This document shows positions 10,091 through 21,030 of a stretch of DNA of 64,000 nt, piece after piece (the first letter of the stretch is position 1; the number at the start of each line of letters is the position of its first letter). Made by a program: the position numbers and the translations under genes. The notes under the pieces are model-generated. The model did no database searches. It saw only the letters and a list, made by a program, of their open reading frames with translations, and was not told the DNA's origin. The stretch comes from Pseudomonadota bacterium (lineage in GTDB: Bacteria; Pseudomonadota; Gammaproteobacteria; Acidiferrobacterales; UBA6901), in NCBI GenBank assembly GCA_021819085.1, contig JAKASJ010000014.1:18442-82441 (forward strand), in the 5' to 3' direction.

Positions 10091-11077
10091 TCAGCCGCCC
10101 GTTGCCGACATGAAACGCACGATCTTCTCCGGCTGAGTGGTGAACTCGTGCCGTTCCGGCTTGAGCAGGACGGCCCGGCAGATCGCTTTCTTCAGTTCCT
10201 CGTCGGATACCCCCGACCGCAGCAGCGGGCGCAACTCCAGCTTGTGCTCCTGGCCGAGACATGTGTAGATCGTCCCGTCCACCGCCAGTCGCACGCGGTT
10301 GCAGGTGGCGCAGAAATGCTGGGAAATGGGTGTGATGAAGCCGATCCTGAGATTTGTTCCGCCCACGCGCACATAGCGTGCCGGTCCGCCGCCTGCCATC
10401 ATCGTGGGAATCAGCTCGTATCGGGACTGCAGGGCGCGCTTCACCTCCTGCAGGTTCAGGTAACGTTCCGTGGCGTCGCGACCGGTGGCGCCCATGGGCA
10501 TCGTTTCGATAAGCCGCAGAGTGAAATCATGGCGGATGCAGAAATCGACCATGTCGCCGATCTCGCCGTCGTTCACGCCCTTCATCGCCACCATGTTGAT
10601 TTTGACCGGTTCAAATCCCGCCTCCTTGGCAGCCATCAGTCCGTCCAGGACCTGATCAAGCCGGCCACCGCCGGTAATCTCGGCGAAGCGTTCGGGATTC
10701 AGCGAATCGAGGCTGACGTTGAGGCGGGCGACACCGGCACGCCGCAACGGTAGGGCGAGTCTGCGCAGGCGCGTGCCATTGGTGCTGATCGACAGATCGT
10801 GCAGCCCCGCAAGATGTACCAGGCGGGCCGCCAGGTCCGGCAGTTTGCCGCGCGACAGCGGTTCGCCACCGGTCAGGCGCACGCGCCGGACTCCGAGCTG
10901 CGTGAAGGCGCGCACCACGCGCTCTATTTCGTCAAAGGTAAGCCAGTGTCCGGGCTCCTCGAATCCGGTGAAGCCCTTGGGGATGCAGTATGAGCAGCGC
11001 AGCTCGCAGCGGTCGGTTACCGAGACCCGCAGGTACTCGATGCGGCGGCTGAACGAATCGATCAATGCGGTCTCCAT
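10091..11077 (-). CDS. moaA: GTP 3',8-cyclase (radical SAM)
   Basis: From METALIDSFSRRIEYLRVSVTDRCELRCSYCIPKG (CxxxCxxC) to FCATCNRVRLAVDGTIYTCLGQ and the C-terminal Phe/Gly end. Confidence 0.95.
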   Translation of the reverse strand: METALIDSFSRRIEYLRVSVTDRCELRCSYCIPKGFTGFEEPGHWLTFDEIERVVRAFTQLGVRRVRLTGGEPLSRGKLPDLAARLVHLAGLHDLSISTNGTRLRRLALPLRRAGVARLNVSLDSLNPERFAEITGGGRLDQVLDGLMAAKEAGFEPVKINMVAMKGVNDGEIGDMVDFCIRHDFTLRLIETMPMGATGRDATERYLNLQEVKRALQSRYELIPTMMAGGGPARYVRVGGTNLRIGFITPISQHFCATCNRVRLAVDGTIYTCLGQEHKLELRPLLRSGVSDEELKKAICRAVLLKPERHEFTTQPEKIVRFMSATGG

Positions 11078-11293
11078 GACCGGGAAATGTTTGCACATCT
11101 GCCCGGCCGGGTCCATATGGCCAAGGTGGGGTGCTGGCCATCCCGGGGAACCGCTACTTTTTGCGGTGGATTCGGATGTGCCACGAACCTGACTGGCCGG
11201 CACGTCGGTGCGCGCATGGGTCGATGCATTCTGCATTGCGCGTGGCGGCGCGAGCGGCTACCTTGTGATGAGTCAAGAAAAAGCGGGGGAGCA

Positions 11294-12136
11294 ATGAACA
11301 AGGCAGGTTTGCGGACCTTGGGTTTCGCAGTGGCCATCGCCGCCGCCGGCCAGGGCGCGCAGGCGCGCGAACCCTGGAATTACGGTCCGCGGCAGACTTA
11401 CGTGCAGGTCGGGTTGGAGCAGTACGATTGGAAGGAATTCTCCAGCACGGACAGTATTCTGGACAAGGAATCCGGGCCCCTGCTCACGTTCGGTGCCGGC
11501 GTCAGCAATTTCCGGCGCATCGACAGCGGACCTCTCTATCAGGCGGGTGGCCACGTGTATCTCGGAACCCTGGACTATGATGGCGAGACCCAGAGCGGCA
11601 TTCCGCTGACGACGAAGTCGGATTACTCCGGACTGCAGTTGGAGGGACTGGGCGGCTATCGCTTTGTCCGGTGGCCACACGGGATCGATCTGTTCGGTGG
11701 GGGTGGCTGGGAGTACTGGAGCCGGTCCATTCAGGACGCATTGGCCGCCAACGGTTCGCCGGCCTACGGCTACCTCGAGCAGTACTATGTCCTGTATGCA
11801 AAATTGGGTGCCGGGTTCTTTCAGGAGTTCGGATCGTGGTCGTATCGCATCAAGGCCGGCGGGAAATATCCCTTGTACACCTATGAACACGCGAATCTCG
11901 GCGATGGCCTCAGTCTGTCACCGGGAAGGGAATTGTCCGGATTCGCCCAGATCACCGTGGAATTCGGACCCGTCACGCAGGATCATCTTGGCCTGATGCT
12001 GAGCTACGACAGCTTTCGGTTCAGCCAGTCCACCGCCCAGCTGCTGACCGTTGCCGGGGCGCCAGCGGGTCTTTTCGTGCAGCCGCGTAGCCACCGCAAT
12101 GTCTACGCGATCCGCGGCGTGTACTATTTCCGCTGA
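11294..12136 (+). CDS. Outer-membrane beta-barrel-like secreted protein of unknown function
   Basis: Signal peptide MNKAGLRTLGFAVAIAAAGQGAQA; alternating aromatic strands; terminal ...VYAIRGVYYFR ends in an aromatic-x pattern. Confidence 0.6.
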   Translation: MNKAGLRTLGFAVAIAAAGQGAQAREPWNYGPRQTYVQVGLEQYDWKEFSSTDSILDKESGPLLTFGAGVSNFRRIDSGPLYQAGGHVYLGTLDYDGETQSGIPLTTKSDYSGLQLEGLGGYRFVRWPHGIDLFGGGGWEYWSRSIQDALAANGSPAYGYLEQYYVLYAKLGAGFFQEFGSWSYRIKAGGKYPLYTYEHANLGDGLSLSPGRELSGFAQITVEFGPVTQDHLGLMLSYDSFRFSQSTAQLLTVAGAPAGLFVQPRSHRNVYAIRGVYYFR

Positions 12137-12148
12137 CGGCTGCCAGCG

Positions 12149-12898
12149 TCAGCGGGCGTTGAAAGCCCGGCCGGTAGTGCCGCGGCTGTCCGGGCCCATC
12201 AGATAAAGATAGGGCGCCATGACCTCCTCGGGGCGCGGATGCTGGTCCGGAACCTCGCCCGGGTAGGCGCGGGCGCGCAGCCCGGTCGCTACTGCGCCCG
12301 GGTTCAGGCTGTTGAACCGGATGTGGGTGTTGTTTTCGAGTTCATCCGCCCAGGTCTCCATGAGGCGCTCGAGCGCACCACCCGCGGCTGCGTAGGCGCC
12401 CCAGTAGGCGCGAGCGTGGCGCGCCACGTCGGAAGAGCTGAATATCACCGATGCATCGCTCGAGCGTTTGAGCAGGTCGATGCACAGGCGGGTGATGACG
12501 TATGCTGCATTGAAATTGACCTGCATCACCCGCGTCCACAGTTCCGGCTCGTAGAGCTCGAGCGGCGTCAGGGTGCCGAGCTCAGCCGCGCTGTGCAGGA
12601 TGCCGTCGAGCTTGCCGAACTCCTTGTCAATCGCGGCTCCGAGGCCGTCGTATTCCTTGGACGTCGCCCGTGCCAGATCCAAGGGCGTGATTGCCGGCTG
12701 CGGTCCGCCGTCGGCGAGGATCTCGTCGTAGACGCTTTCCAGCTTGGAAACCGTGCGTCCCAGAAGAATGACGCTGGCACCGTGCTTTGCGTAGGCGCGG
12801 GCGGCCGCCCGGCCGAGGCCATCGCCTGCTCCCGTGACAAGTACAACGCGGCCAGCGAGCAGATCGGAAGCGGGTTGATAAGGATTCGGTGCGGTCAT
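12149..12898 (-). CDS. YciK-like short-chain dehydrogenase
   Basis: From MTAPNPYQPASDLLAGRVVLVTGAGDGLGRAAARAYAKHGASVILLGR. Position downstream of ubiG/gph matches YciK synteny. Confidence 0.85.
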   Translation of the reverse strand: MTAPNPYQPASDLLAGRVVLVTGAGDGLGRAAARAYAKHGASVILLGRTVSKLESVYDEILADGGPQPAITPLDLARATSKEYDGLGAAIDKEFGKLDGILHSAAELGTLTPLELYEPELWTRVMQVNFNAAYVITRLCIDLLKRSSDASVIFSSSDVARHARAYWGAYAAAGGALERLMETWADELENNTHIRFNSLNPGAVATGLRARAYPGEVPDQHPRPEEVMAPYLYLMGPDSRGTTGRAFNAR

Positions 12899-13300
12899 TG
12901 ATTGCGGCATGGATTGCAGACGGGAGTCAGGTTGAAACCATGCATTGTACCGCACTCCGCATGGAAGCTTCGAGCACTGTCGCATCGCACTGTCTTCACG
13001 AAAAAGGCGCGATTGATTTCCGCCCCGGGAATCGAGGATGGCGCGCAGCGCCGGGTCACAGTGTCTTGATCCGTTCCAGATTGCGTATGCAGGTGTCTCG
13101 CAAGCGCGACCCAGGGAGGGTCGCAAGCCGTCGCGATGGCAGGTTTTTGTGCGGAGTGCGGCACGGCCAGCTGGACAGTCGGTGCGAGTTTCCGGCCAGG
13201 ATGAGAAGCACGGCGGGCGTGATCCGCAGATCGACCGTCGCAAGGCGACAGGCCGTTGGCCTGTCGGTGCCGGACGCGGCTGGCTACCGCACAATTATGT

Positions 13301-14290
13301 TCAGGCGAAACGCGACTTCCCTTCGTCGTTGACGCAAATGCGGTTGCGGCCCTGATTCTTGGCGAGATAAAGGCGGCGGTCGGAGACGGCGAGCAGCTCA
13401 TCGAAGGTATCGACAGATTCGGCACTGAAGGAGGCCATCCCGATGCTGATGGTGACCCGGATGCGGGCATCGGCGGTGACGATTTCCGCCTTCTCGACGC
13501 GTATGCGAATGCGCTCGGCCAGCACTGCGGCACCGAGGCGGTTGGTTTCCGGAAGCAGCACCGCGAATTCCTCGCCGCCGATGCGTGCGACGACGTCGCC
13601 ATTGCGCACGATGCCGCCGAGCAGGGATGCGACTTTGACCAGGACCTCGTCGCCTGCCTGGTGACCGAATTTGTCGTTGACCTGCTTGAAGTGGTCAATG
13701 TCGATCAGCAGTACCGACAGTTCTCCCATGTAACGCTTTACGGCCGCGACCTGCTGTGTGCCCTGTTCGTAAAAGCTGCGCCGGTTGCGCAGCCGTGTCA
13801 GCGGATCGGTGCTGGCCTGCTCGACGAGTGCGCGGCGGCTTTCCTCGAGTTCGCGAATTGTCCTGCTGAGCTTGTAGTGGACGTTGACCCGCGCCTGGAG
13901 CTCCATGACGTCGACCGGTTTGGTAAGAAAGTCATTGGCACCGTTCAGGAACGCCAGGTTCTTGTCGACGCTGTCGTTGGCCGCGGTCATTACGATCACC
14001 GGTATGCTTGCGATACGGGCGATCGGACTCTTGCGGATTTTGACCAGAAGCTGCTGTCCGGTCATGCGTGGCATGTTGACGTCGGTGATGACCACGTCGA
14101 TATGCTCGTCAGCCGCCAGGATCTGCCATGCTTCTTCGCCATCTTTGGCTTCGATAAGCTGGTAGCTTTCCGAGAGATTCTTGGACAGCATTGCCTTCGA
14201 GGTCTGGGAATCCTCGGCAAGCAGGATGCGGGGCCGGGAGTCTGCACCCGTTGGATCGCTGTGCACCATGAGCAGTTGCGGACGCGTCAC
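13301..14290 (-). CDS. Response regulator receiver (REC) + GGDEF diguanylate cyclase, PleD-like
   Basis: REC: VVITDVNMPRMTG, PVIVMTAAND; GGDEF: RNGDVVARIGGEEFAVLLPE (RxxD I-site five residues before GGEEF). Confidence 0.92.
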   Translation of the reverse strand: MTRPQLLMVHSDPTGADSRPRILLAEDSQTSKAMLSKNLSESYQLIEAKDGEEAWQILAADEHIDVVITDVNMPRMTGQQLLVKIRKSPIARIASIPVIVMTAANDSVDKNLAFLNGANDFLTKPVDVMELQARVNVHYKLSRTIRELEESRRALVEQASTDPLTRLRNRRSFYEQGTQQVAAVKRYMGELSVLLIDIDHFKQVNDKFGHQAGDEVLVKVASLLGGIVRNGDVVARIGGEEFAVLLPETNRLGAAVLAERIRIRVEKAEIVTADARIRVTISIGMASFSAESVDTFDELLAVSDRRLYLAKNQGRNRICVNDEGKSRFA

Positions 14291-14384
14291 ACCTTGTCAG
14301 AATTGCCGGAAGCCGGAAAGATACCGCAACTATAGCATCATGCGGAAGCCCGTGTGGGGCAGGATAGCGCCAGCGCGCGGGCTG

Positions 14385-15629
14385 TCAGGCCCGGTCGTCG
14401 CCTTCCGGTCGCGATATCTCGCGTACGCCTTTCTCGATTTGCGCCAGGGGCTCGATGTTTTTTCTGGCGGTGACTCCCATTTCGGTGAACTTGCGCGCAC
14501 CCGGAAGCAGCTTGCTGTCGAACGAGCCGATGGCACGGTTGTAATGACCAATGCTGCTGTCGAGGCTCGTTCCGAGGCGCGCGAGATGCTCCGAGAACGT
14601 AGCCAGGCGCGCGTACAGTTCCTCTCCGGCGTCGCGGATTTGCGCAGCATTGGCCGCCAGCGCCTCTTGGCGCCAGCCATAAGCCACGGCACGCAGCAGC
14701 GCGACGAAGCTCGTAGGCGTGGCCAGGATCACCTTCTGGCGCAGCGCGTCTTCCAGAAGATTGCGGTCGATGTCGAGCGCCGCGCTGAGGAACTGCTCGC
14801 CGGGGATAAACAGGACAACGAAGTCGGGAGTATTCTTGAATTGGCTCCAGTAGGCCTTTCGCGATAGCTCGGCCACACGCTCGCGGACCTTGCGTGCATG
14901 ATGTTCGAGGTGGCGTGCGCGTTCGGAATCGTCGGTTGCCTCCATGGCGTTGAGGTAGGCGTCGAGCGGGGTTTTGACGTCTACGACGATCTCGCGGCCA
15001 TCCGGCATGCGCACGACCATGTCCGGACGGAGCACGCCGTCGTCGGTGCTCACCGATTCTTGCTGGGTGAAGTCGCAGTGCTCGACCATGCCAGCCAGTT
15101 CGGTCAGGCGCTTGAGCGTGAGCTCGCCCCATTTGCCGCGGACTTCGGGCCGGCGCAGGGACTTAACCAGATTCTGGGTTTCGGTCCTCAGCTGATCCTG
15201 GGTCTGTGCCATGGTCTCCAGATGTCTGGTTAACGCGCCATAGGCTTCCTTGCGCGTGTTTTCCATCAGCTGAATCTGCTGTTCGGTCTTGAGCAGGGCT
15301 TCGCGGATTGGTGTCACCAGGTTTTCCACCGCTTTTTCCTTCTGTTCCAGGTCCGCTGCCGCCTGGACCTGAAAGCGCTTGAGGGTCTCCTGGGCGAGCT
15401 GCAGGAATGCCTGGTTGTTGCGCTGCAGCGCCTCGTGCGACAGGGCATTGAAGGTGCGCTCCAGTCCCTGCATCTGCTCGACCGCTTTGCGCCGCTCCAG
15501 GTCGAGGGTGGCGGAAAGCTCGGCGATACGCCTCAGGCTGCGGGCGCTCGCGAGCAGCCAGCCGAGCGCACCGGCCACCGCGGCGACCGTCGCCAGCAAT
15601 GCCAGAGTCGAAAGATCAGCGGCGGGCAT
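14385..15629 (-). CDS. rmuC: DNA recombination protein RmuC
   Basis: From [31 protein letters not shown]; conserved RGKWGELTLKRLTELAGMVEHCDF and VVDVKTPLDAYLNAMEA. Confidence 0.93.
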   Translation of the reverse strand: MPAADLSTLALLATVAAVAGALGWLLASARSLRRIAELSATLDLERRKAVEQMQGLERTFNALSHEALQRNNQAFLQLAQETLKRFQVQAAADLEQKEKAVENLVTPIREALLKTEQQIQLMENTRKEAYGALTRHLETMAQTQDQLRTETQNLVKSLRRPEVRGKWGELTLKRLTELAGMVEHCDFTQQESVSTDDGVLRPDMVVRMPDGREIVVDVKTPLDAYLNAMEATDDSERARHLEHHARKVRERVAELSRKAYWSQFKNTPDFVVLFIPGEQFLSAALDIDRNLLEDALRQKVILATPTSFVALLRAVAYGWRQEALAANAAQIRDAGEELYARLATFSEHLARLGTSLDSSIGHYNRAIGSFDSKLLPGARKFTEMGVTARKNIEPLAQIEKGVREISRPEGDDRA

Positions 15630-16281
15630 CGATCCATTCCAGGACATTGCCGGGCGAGTACACCAGGGCATCGGCGCCCCAGCTCGGCGGATCGTCGGCT
15701 TCACCGATGTAACCGAACATCGCCACGAGCGTGTGCATGCCGGCGCTGCGTCCGGCCTCGATGTCGCGTGCGGCATCTCCGACGAACAGGCAGCTGGCGG
15801 GCGCGCTACCGCACTGTGCGCAGGCATACAGCAGCGGAGCGGGGTGCGGTTTGGAATTGGCCGTGGTGTCGCCGCTCACGACGCAGGCCGCCGTGTCGGC
15901 CAGCCCGAGCGCGCGCACCAGAGGTTCGGTCAGGAAAGCCGGCTTGTTGGTGACAATGCCCCAGTTGAGTCTGCGCCCGGGCAGCGCCGACAGCAGTTCG
16001 CTGACACCCGGGAACAGCCGCGTTTCCCTGCACAAGTTCGCGGCGTACAGGTCGAGGAAACGGCGGCGCAGCACGTCGTAGCCCGTGTCGTGCGGGGCGA
16101 TTCCGAAGCCGAGCCGCAGGAGCGCGCGCGCGCCGTACGAGGCTACGGGCCGGATCCGGTCATAGGGCAGGGGCGGCCGGTTGTGCTCACGCAGCAGTTC
16201 GTTGAGAGCGAAACCCAGATCGGGGGCAGTGTCCGCCAGAGTCCCGTCGAGGTCGAACAGGACAGTGTGGATGTCAATCAT
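15616..16281 (-). CDS. gph: Phosphoglycolate phosphatase (HAD)
   Basis: [39 protein letters not shown]; overlaps ubiG stop. Confidence 0.92.
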   Translation of the reverse strand: MIDIHTVLFDLDGTLADTAPDLGFALNELLREHNRPPLPYDRIRPVASYGARALLRLGFGIAPHDTGYDVLRRRFLDLYAANLCRETRLFPGVSELLSALPGRRLNWGIVTNKPAFLTEPLVRALGLADTAACVVSGDTTANSKPHPAPLLYACAQCGSAPASCLFVGDAARDIEAGRSAGMHTLVAMFGYIGEADDPPSWGADALVYSPGNVLEWIDARR

Positions 16282-16993
16282 CCGTGCGTTGGCACCAGGC
16301 TAGGTAATTGACGTCGACTCCCGGCCCAAGCGTGTACTGGGCGGTCACGGGATTATAGTGCATGCCGGTGAATCCGAGCATCTCGAGGCCGGCATGACGG
16401 CACATGTCCTGGAGTTCGGACGGCTTGATGAATTTCATGTAATCGTGTGTGCCGCGTGGCAGCAGGCGCAGCACATACTCCGCGCCCACGATCGCGAACA
16501 GCCAGGCTTTGGGATTGCGGTTTATCGTGGAGAAGAACACCTGTCCGCCTGGCTTGACCAGATGTGCGCAGGCGGTCACCGCCGATGCCGGGTCGGGGAC
16601 ATGTTCCAGCATCTCCAGGCAGGTGACCACGTCGAACGACTGCGGCTGCTGCTGTGCCAGGTCCTCGACGGAAATGCGGCGGTAGTCGACCACACGCCCG
16701 GTTTCCTTCAGATGCAGGCGCGCGACGGCCAGCGGCGCCTCCCCCAGATCTATTCCGGTCACCTGCGCATCCAGGGCTGCCATGCTCTCGGAGAGGATGC
16801 CGCCGCCGCAACCGACGTCGAGCACGGCCTTGCCGCGCAGGGCGGCACGCTCCTCGATGTACCGCAGCCGCAGCGGATTGATATCGTGCAACGGCTTGAA
16901 CTCGCTCGTCGGATCCCACCAGCGCTCGGCCAGCTTCTCGAATTTGGCGATCTCGGCTTCGTCGACGTTGTGGGTGGTCGTTGTCATAGGCAT
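16274..16993 (-). CDS. ubiG: Ubiquinone biosynthesis O-methyltransferase UbiG
   Basis: [47 protein letters not shown]. Confidence 0.94.
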   Translation of the reverse strand: MPMTTTTHNVDEAEIAKFEKLAERWWDPTSEFKPLHDINPLRLRYIEERAALRGKAVLDVGCGGGILSESMAALDAQVTGIDLGEAPLAVARLHLKETGRVVDYRRISVEDLAQQQPQSFDVVTCLEMLEHVPDPASAVTACAHLVKPGGQVFFSTINRNPKAWLFAIVGAEYVLRLLPRGTHDYMKFIKPSELQDMCRHAGLEMLGFTGMHYNPVTAQYTLGPGVDVNYLAWCQRTDD

Positions 16994-17084
16994 GTTGACC
17001 CGCTGCCGGGAATGAAGTGTGGCGGTTGCAGTGTACCTCCGGACATGTGCCAGGGCGGCTGTACGCCCGCTCCGCGACATGGCG

Positions 17085-18407
17085 TCAAGGGTTCGGCTGC
17101 GGGTGTATTCTAGCACTCCAGCTTTGCGCGCGTTGCAGAATTTCGGACTCGTCCAGGGTTGTCAGGCGGCCGCTGTCGAGCAGCTGACGGCCGGCCACCC
17201 AGACATCGGTGACCTGGTCGCGGGCGGCGGTGTAGACGACCTGCGAAAGCGGATCGTAGACCGGCTGGCTGGGGATGCGCGCGAGATCGATTGCTGCGAG
17301 ATCCGCGTACTTGCCGACGCTGATCGAGCCCGTGACGGAGTCGAGTCCGAGCGCGCGCGCACCATTGAGTGTGGCCATGCGCAGCGCCGCACGCGCGGGC
17401 AGGGCGGTGGCGTCTCCGCTCACGGCCTTGGCCAGCAGTGCTGCGGTGCGCATCTCGTCGAGCATGTCGAGATCGTTGTTGCTTGCAGCGCCGTCGGTGC
17501 CGAGGGCGACATTGACGCCGGCGCGCAGCAGCTCGTGTACCGGACAGAAGCCGCTGGCGAGCTTGAGGTTCGACTCAGGGCAATGGACGACGCTTACCCC
17601 GGTGCGCGCCAGCAGCGCGATTTCCTCGGGCAGCAGCTGTGTCATGTGCACCGCGACGAGATTCGGGGTGAGCAGATCCAGTTCGTGCAGCCGCTCCAGC
17701 GGCCGCCGTCCGGTCCTGGCGAGCGCCTCCTGCACCTCGTGGGCGGTCTCGTGGACGTGCATGTGGACCGGAAGATCCAGTTCGTTGTTGAGGGTGCGGA
17801 TGCGGATAAGCGGCTCGTCAGATACGGAATAGGGCGCGTGCGGCGCAAACGCCGCCGTGGTCAGCTCGCTGCCGCGCAGTTCATCGTGCAGTCTGAGGCC
17901 CTTGTCGAGATAGGCGGCGGGCGAGTCGGCATAGGGTGTGGGGAAATCGATTACGATCATTCCAATGCAGGCGCGGATGCCGGCCTTGCGCACCACCCGC
18001 GCGCAGTCTTCGGGAAAGAAGTACATGTCGCTGAAACAGGTGGTGCCGCCTTTCAGCATCTCGGCGACCGCCAGCTGCGCTCCGTCGCGCACGAACTGCG
18101 GCGATACCCAGCGGACTTCCGCCGGCCAGATGTGGTTGTGCAGCCAGTCCATGAGCGGCAGGTCATCCGCCAGGCCCCGAAACAGCCCCATGGCCGCATG
18201 GGTGTGGGCGTTGACCAGGCCCGGGATCAGCGCGTGGGTCGCGAGATCGATCGTCCGGCGCGCCCGGTAGCGTGCGAGCGCCACAGGGGTCGGCAAGACC
18301 TCCAGGATGCGCCCCTGGTCGATGGCGACACTGTGGTGATCGAGATGGCCTTCCGGATCCACCGGAATCACCCAGCGCGCATTGATCAGCAGTTCGATTT
18401 CAGTCAC
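17085..18407 (-). CDS. mtaD: TRZ/ATZ family hydrolase (MTA/SAH deaminase-like)
   Basis: [48 protein letters not shown]; adjacent to ubiG. Confidence 0.87.
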   Translation of the reverse strand: MTEIELLINARWVIPVDPEGHLDHHSVAIDQGRILEVLPTPVALARYRARRTIDLATHALIPGLVNAHTHAAMGLFRGLADDLPLMDWLHNHIWPAEVRWVSPQFVRDGAQLAVAEMLKGGTTCFSDMYFFPEDCARVVRKAGIRACIGMIVIDFPTPYADSPAAYLDKGLRLHDELRGSELTTAAFAPHAPYSVSDEPLIRIRTLNNELDLPVHMHVHETAHEVQEALARTGRRPLERLHELDLLTPNLVAVHMTQLLPEEIALLARTGVSVVHCPESNLKLASGFCPVHELLRAGVNVALGTDGAASNNDLDMLDEMRTAALLAKAVSGDATALPARAALRMATLNGARALGLDSVTGSISVGKYADLAAIDLARIPSQPVYDPLSQVVYTAARDQVTDVWVAGRQLLDSGRLTTLDESEILQRAQSWSARIHPQPNP

Positions 18408-18754
18408 GGAGCGACAAGACCACTTTAACGATGCCCACGAAATTTTGTGCAGTATATTGCATCAAAGCCCAATGTCACGTGACTTTACGTATGCCGCAGC
18501 GCTGGCTTCAGGGAGCCATCCGACCCATCACCGCCTGGCCGACTGCGCCCTGGCTCGCGACTTCCCGGTTTCCTCATTGATCGATGCCAAGGGTGGTGGC
18601 TCAGCACGACTCGTGTGGTTCTCGCAGCGGCCACGTTGCCGCAGTCCGTTGCCGGCGCCCATGGCGGCGCGATCGCGAATGCACCACGGAAACGGTCCCG
18701 GCATGGCCCCCGATTGCCGCCGAAGCCGTGCAGCTGATGGAAAGACCTGCTATT

Positions 18755-19807
18755 TCAATTTATTCGTCGCAGTTTCGGCAGCAGGCGCACAAGCTCCACG
18801 ATCGCCTTCTGATTGTGCGCCAGTCGCCGCAGTGCCGCCATCTCGTGCAGCACTTGCTTGCGGTCGGCCGCGGGAAACCCCATTACCTCGCTTCCGTCCC
18901 CGATGTCCTTGGTCACGCCGGCGTGCGCCAGCACGACGGCCTGCGAACCGATGGTGACATGGTCCACTACGCCGCATTGCGCGGCCAGCGTTACGTAGTC
19001 CTTGATCACCGTTGAACCGCCGATGCCGACCTGGCCACATAACAGCGAGCGCGCGCCGATCTGCACGTTGTGCGCGATATGTACCTGGTTATCGATCTTC
19101 GTACCCTCGCCCACACGCGTCTCCCACAGGGCGGCCCGGTCGATGCAGGTGTTGGCGCCGATCTCCACGTTCGATTCGATCACCGCGGTGCCCACCTGGG
19201 GGAATTTCACGTGTTCGCCATTGCGGAACTTGTAACCGAAGCCGTCCGAACCGATGACGACCCCGGAGTGAAGCACGACGTTGTTCCCGAGCTGCACTCC
19301 GTCGTAAAGCACCACGTTTGGGTGAAGTACGCAGTTATCGCCCAGCGTGACGCCATTGCCGATATGGCATCCGGCCTTTATCCAGCAGTTGCTGCCGAGG
19401 GTCGTGTGAGTGCCGATGGACGCGAACGCTTCCACGCATGTGCCTTTGCCGATGATCGCCGACGGATCGATGTGTGCCTTGGCGCTCAGCGTGCCGCAGC
19501 TTGTCTTTTGCGGATAAAGCCGGTGCAGGCAGGAGATGAATGCCAGCTCCGGATCGTCCACAGCCAGCAGACAGGTGTCGACATTCGAGGCATTGTCCGG
19601 TGTCCCCTTCTGCACGAGTATGGCGCTTGCTGTCGTGGTCTTGAGTTTGCATGCGTATTTCGGATTGCTGAGAAAGGTGAGCTGGTTTGCGCCGGCCTCA
19701 TCGATGTGGGCGGCAGAATCAATGGTCTGATGGGGGTTCCTTCCAAAGATGTCGGCACCGCACACCTCGGCAAGTTCGCTGATCGTGATGGTCATGGGGC
19801 GTCCCAA
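18755..19807 (-). CDS. lpxD: UDP-3-O-acylglucosamine N-acyltransferase (LpxD), solitary copy
   Basis: Left-handed beta-helix hexapeptides; GSDGFGYKFRNGEHVKFPQVG; HIAHNVQIGARSLLCGQVGIGGST. Confidence 0.87.
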   Translation of the reverse strand: MGRPMTITISELAEVCGADIFGRNPHQTIDSAAHIDEAGANQLTFLSNPKYACKLKTTTASAILVQKGTPDNASNVDTCLLAVDDPELAFISCLHRLYPQKTSCGTLSAKAHIDPSAIIGKGTCVEAFASIGTHTTLGSNCWIKAGCHIGNGVTLGDNCVLHPNVVLYDGVQLGNNVVLHSGVVIGSDGFGYKFRNGEHVKFPQVGTAVIESNVEIGANTCIDRAALWETRVGEGTKIDNQVHIAHNVQIGARSLLCGQVGIGGSTVIKDYVTLAAQCGVVDHVTIGSQAVVLAHAGVTKDIGDGSEVMGFPAADRKQVLHEMAALRRLAHNQKAIVELVRLLPKLRRIN

Positions 19808-21030
19808 ACTGCGTTCTTTAATACAGATGGTGATGTTTGAATCTTAGTTGAAGGTTACTCAGAAGCCAGAAATCGGGGCAGGCACCCGGGTACCTGCGGA
19901 CCGGCGAGCGACGATTGCCGGTTGAGGCAGTCCGTGCGCCGGTGTGCGGCTCGAACTTCTCGCCGTTCTGCAGCGGCCGGCGTACAGTGCGCTTGGATGT
20001 CAGCATCGCACGTGTTCATCCGGTTCACGATCCGTGTGGGTAGTCCGGAAGCAAAGTGCAACGTCAGGCACTCCGGGAGGGGGACGCCGTGGGACCCTTC
20101 ACCGGATTTCGTGCATCCGCGTCGATTCATGCTCAGTCTGAGCCATGAGGCCGGCAAAAAGTTCACATGATGTCACGATTCACGGTACCGGCCGGTCTGC
20201 GCCATTGGCCTCGAGAATGGCCACCGGCTCGACGGATTTCGACAGCGCCGCAGGCCGTGGATCGGTGTGCGCTGATGCCGGGAGGCAATGCCGGCCGACC
20301 GTCCTGTGTTGGGGCGCAAGGTCATGCGGGCCTTTGCACGACGCGGTTGGCGGTTCGGTGCAGGCCAGTCTGTCGCAGTCTGGCGGTATACGGTGCTGCC
20401 TGCGGGAAGGTCATCGCGTGTGCGTCACGAGCGCCGGCCGTTCCCGGTGGGGTGTCCGATGGATTCGGCCACGGCATCCGGCAGCCGTCTTGAGCGGGAC
20501 GGCGCGCGGCATTGGCAGATCCTGCGGTTAATGAGACAGACCGGTGATTTTATTATTTAGTTATAACAATGTGTTACAGGATACATCTATACCGGGATCT
20601 CAGATTTCATGCCTGGGGACTTCCGCAACAGAGAGGCCTCAGACGGGGGCGGGACGCATTCCCGCTTGCCGTTGCACCGGATCATCTTTGGGCGCGCGGA
20701 GCGGCGCCGGATCCCCGTGCAAGACCTTCGGCCACAACGCTGCGGCTGCAGGCGGCCGGTTTTTCAGAATGCTCCGGGACGCCCACCGGCGGAAGCGCCC
20801 GGGCCTGTGGCGGACACCCTGTCGTGTGCCCGTGCGTCATCGGGTCCGCTGCCGGGTGGTGGAACCGTCTGGTATGATCCGCCGCGGTGCCGGGCGCCGC
20901 TGTCGGTGCACGGCGCGGGGGGTGCGCTGGTTCTTTGGCTCGTGGACCGGTGCGCGGAAGTCAGAGATGCTGCCCGCAAGGCGAGCGTTTGTGCCGAAAG
21001 CAGGCTGTGCCGCAAGGTGATGGGTGTCCG

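Noticed and set aside
13106-13124. GC hairpin GCGACCC-aggga-GGGTCGC between yciK-like gene and DGC
   Set aside because: No clear T-tract in the appropriate orientation; chance hairpin in GC-rich DNA cannot be excluded
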